Shown piece by piece: positions 62,695-64,000 of a DNA stretch of 64,000 nucleotides. The stretch is from Hymenobacter convexus (GTDB lineage Bacteria > Bacteroidota > Bacteroidia > Cytophagales > Hymenobacteraceae). The notes beneath the pieces are model-generated. The model did no database searches and had not been told where the DNA came from. It worked only from the letters and a program-made list of their open reading frames with translations. How positions within the stretch are numbered: the stretch's first letter is position 1; each line of letters opens with the position of its first letter. The translations under genes were made by a program, and so were the position numbers. The stretch is from positions 607,319 to 671,318 of the forward strand of contig NZ_JAUQON010000003.1 of the NCBI RefSeq assembly GCF_030580955.1, given 5' to 3'.

Positions 62695-63858
62695 ATGCCC
62701 ATCATCCAAAGCTGGCGCTGGTACGGCCCCAACGACCCCGTGAGCCTCGCCGACATTCGCCAAGCCGGCGCGACCGACGTGGTTTCGGCCCTGCATCACA
62801 TTCCTAACGGCCAAGTCTGGACCGTAGAAGAAATCAAAAAACGCCAGGAAATCGTGCGCGCCGCCGGCCTCACGTGGAGCGTAGTGGAAAGCGTGCCCGT
62901 GCACGAAAACATCAAAACCCGCACCGGCAACTTCCAGCAATACATCGCCAACTATCAGGAGTCGCTGCGCAACCTGGCGGCCTGCGGCATTTTCACGGTC
63001 ACCTACAATTTTATGCCCGTCCTCGACTGGACGCGCACCGATTTGGCATACGAGGTAGAAGACGGCTCCAAAGCACTGCGCTTCGAAAAAGCCGCCTTCG
63101 TAGCCTTCGACACTCAGTTGCTGAAGCGCCAAAATGCGGCTCAAGATTACACCCGGGAAGAATTAGCCAAAGCCGAAGCCCGCTTCGCCGCCATGAGCGA
63201 CGACGAGAAACAGCTGCTCCAGCGCAACATCATTGCTGGTTTGCCGGGCAGCGAGGAAAGCTTCACGCTGGCGCAATTTCAGCAGGCGCTGGATGCCTAC
63301 GCAGGCATCGACGCGGCCAAGCTGCGCAAGCATCTGATTCTGTTTTTGCAGGCCGTGGTGCCCGTAGCCGAGTCAGTGGGCATCAACATGGCCATCCACC
63401 CCGACGACCCACCCTACCCCATCCTGGGTTTGCCGCGCGTGGTGAGCACCGCCGATGACGTGGCCGCGCTGGCGGCGGCTGTGCCCTCGCTGAGCAACGG
63501 CCTGTGCTTCTGCACCGGCTCCTTCGGCGTGCGGGCCGACAACGACCTGCCGGGCATGGTGCGCCAGTTCGCCGAGCGCATTCACTTCATCCACCTGCGC
63601 AGCACCCAGCGCGACGCCGAAGGCAACTTTTACGAAGCCAACCACCTCGAAGGCGACGTGGATATGTACGCCGTGATGCGCGAGCTGGTGCTGGCCATGC
63701 GCCAGCGCAACGTGAGCCTGCCCATGCGCCCCGACCACGGCCACCAGATGCTCGACGACCTCAAAAAGAAAACCAACCCCGGCTACTCCGCCATCGGCCG
63801 CCTGCGCGGCCTGGCCGAGCTGCGCGGCCTGGAAATGGGCATCAGCCGGGGGCTGTAG
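62695..63858 (+). CDS. uxuA: Mannonate dehydratase
   Basis: 387 residues from the ATG at 62695 ([20 protein letters not shown]). It converts D-mannonate to 2-keto-3-deoxygluconate, the step after mannonate oxidoreductase in glucuronate breakdown. It has the UxuA barrel with [59 protein letters not shown] and [12 protein letters not shown], which supply the His, Cys and Asp metal ligands. The longer frame from 62605 is encoded by the inverted repeat and is rejected. With the SDR, it shows that this locus feeds a hexuronic acid into central metabolism. Confidence 0.95.
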   Translation: MPIIQSWRWYGPNDPVSLADIRQAGATDVVSALHHIPNGQVWTVEEIKKRQEIVRAAGLTWSVVESVPVHENIKTRTGNFQQYIANYQESLRNLAACGIFTVTYNFMPVLDWTRTDLAYEVEDGSKALRFEKAAFVAFDTQLLKRQNAAQDYTREELAKAEARFAAMSDDEKQLLQRNIIAGLPGSEESFTLAQFQQALDAYAGIDAAKLRKHLILFLQAVVPVAESVGINMAIHPDDPPYPILGLPRVVSTADDVAALAAAVPSLSNGLCFCTGSFGVRADNDLPGMVRQFAERIHFIHLRSTQRDAEGNFYEANHLEGDVDMYAVMRELVLAMRQRNVSLPMRPDHGHQMLDDLKKKTNPGYSAIGRLRGLAELRGLEMGISRGL

Positions 63859-63870
63859 AACGAGAAAGGC

Positions 63871-63888
63871 AGAACGTCATGCAGAGCG
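63871..63888. repeat. Half copy of the long dispersed palindrome
   Basis: AGAACGTCATGCAGAGCG, then a different sequence; the right arm is missing within the window. The remaining bases to 64000 hold no recognisable gene. Confidence 0.65.
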
Positions 63889-64000
63889 TCGGGGAGGGTT
63901 TTTTTCTCGGCGGGAATACTGTTCGAAAGGTTTTTCTGTGGGGTAAAGAAGCTTCGCGGCGCCCTGCGTAACGGTTCATTAATTATTATCTCCCCTTCTT

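Overview
The window is high-GC DNA from a member of the Bacteroidota, most likely a Hymenobacter-like Cytophagales. The evidence is a SusC/SusD pair, TonB-dependent receptors with an N-terminal carboxypeptidase-regulatory-like domain, several secreted proteins with type IX secretion (T9SS) C-terminal sorting domains, and TAnnTTTG promoter -7 boxes instead of sigma70 boxes. No rRNA, CRISPR array, insertion sequence or phage gene was seen. There is one tRNA, tRNA-Leu(GAG).

Layout. 1-5.5 kb: edge of a polysaccharide deacetylase, a TonB-dependent receptor, a membrane protein/histidine kinase pair and a DUF4174 protein. 5.5-8.4 kb: a cyclic-nucleotide/CBS/nucleotidyltransferase (DUF294) protein and a membrane-anchored DnaQ-type exonuclease. 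8.4-20.2 kb: a galactan-use locus, with lacI, GH42 beta-galactosidase, galT and galK on the minus strand, and GH5-like, GH53 galactanase and a T9SS cargo protein on the plus strand. A palindromic operator candidate lies between the two arms. 20.3-24.7 kb: a metal-handling group (HMA protein, HMBD lipoprotein, TonB receptor) and a di-haem cytochrome c peroxidase. 24.9-33.9 kb: a signalling island with a multi-PAS histidine kinase, STAS-like proteins, two paralogous VbhA-like small proteins, a CheB-CheR-PAS fusion and a second CheB, arranged almost symmetrically. 34.3-40.1 kb: DoxX, an ABC exporter, PPK2, a VIT1-type transporter, Dps and a low-affinity iron permease family protein. 40.3 kb: tRNA-Leu. 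40.9-63.9 kb: two T9SS cargo proteins (one an 1800-residue multidomain glycosidase), then a second lacI and a co-directional polysaccharide-utilisation locus: susC, susD, GH2, GH50-like, SGNH esterase, GH3, SDR oxidoreductase and uxuA.

How it fits together. In the galactan locus the secreted GH53 enzyme should cut beta-1,4-galactan, GH42 should release galactose, and GalK and GalT should phosphorylate and activate it. In the second locus SusC/SusD import oligosaccharides, GH2, GH50-like and GH3 enzymes trim them, and the mannonate dehydratase plus SDR point to a uronic acid in the substrate. Both loci appear to be controlled by LacI-type repressors, and each has its own palindromic candidate operator. 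Many intergenic gaps carry a dispersed long palindrome of about 100 bp, also inside probable operons.
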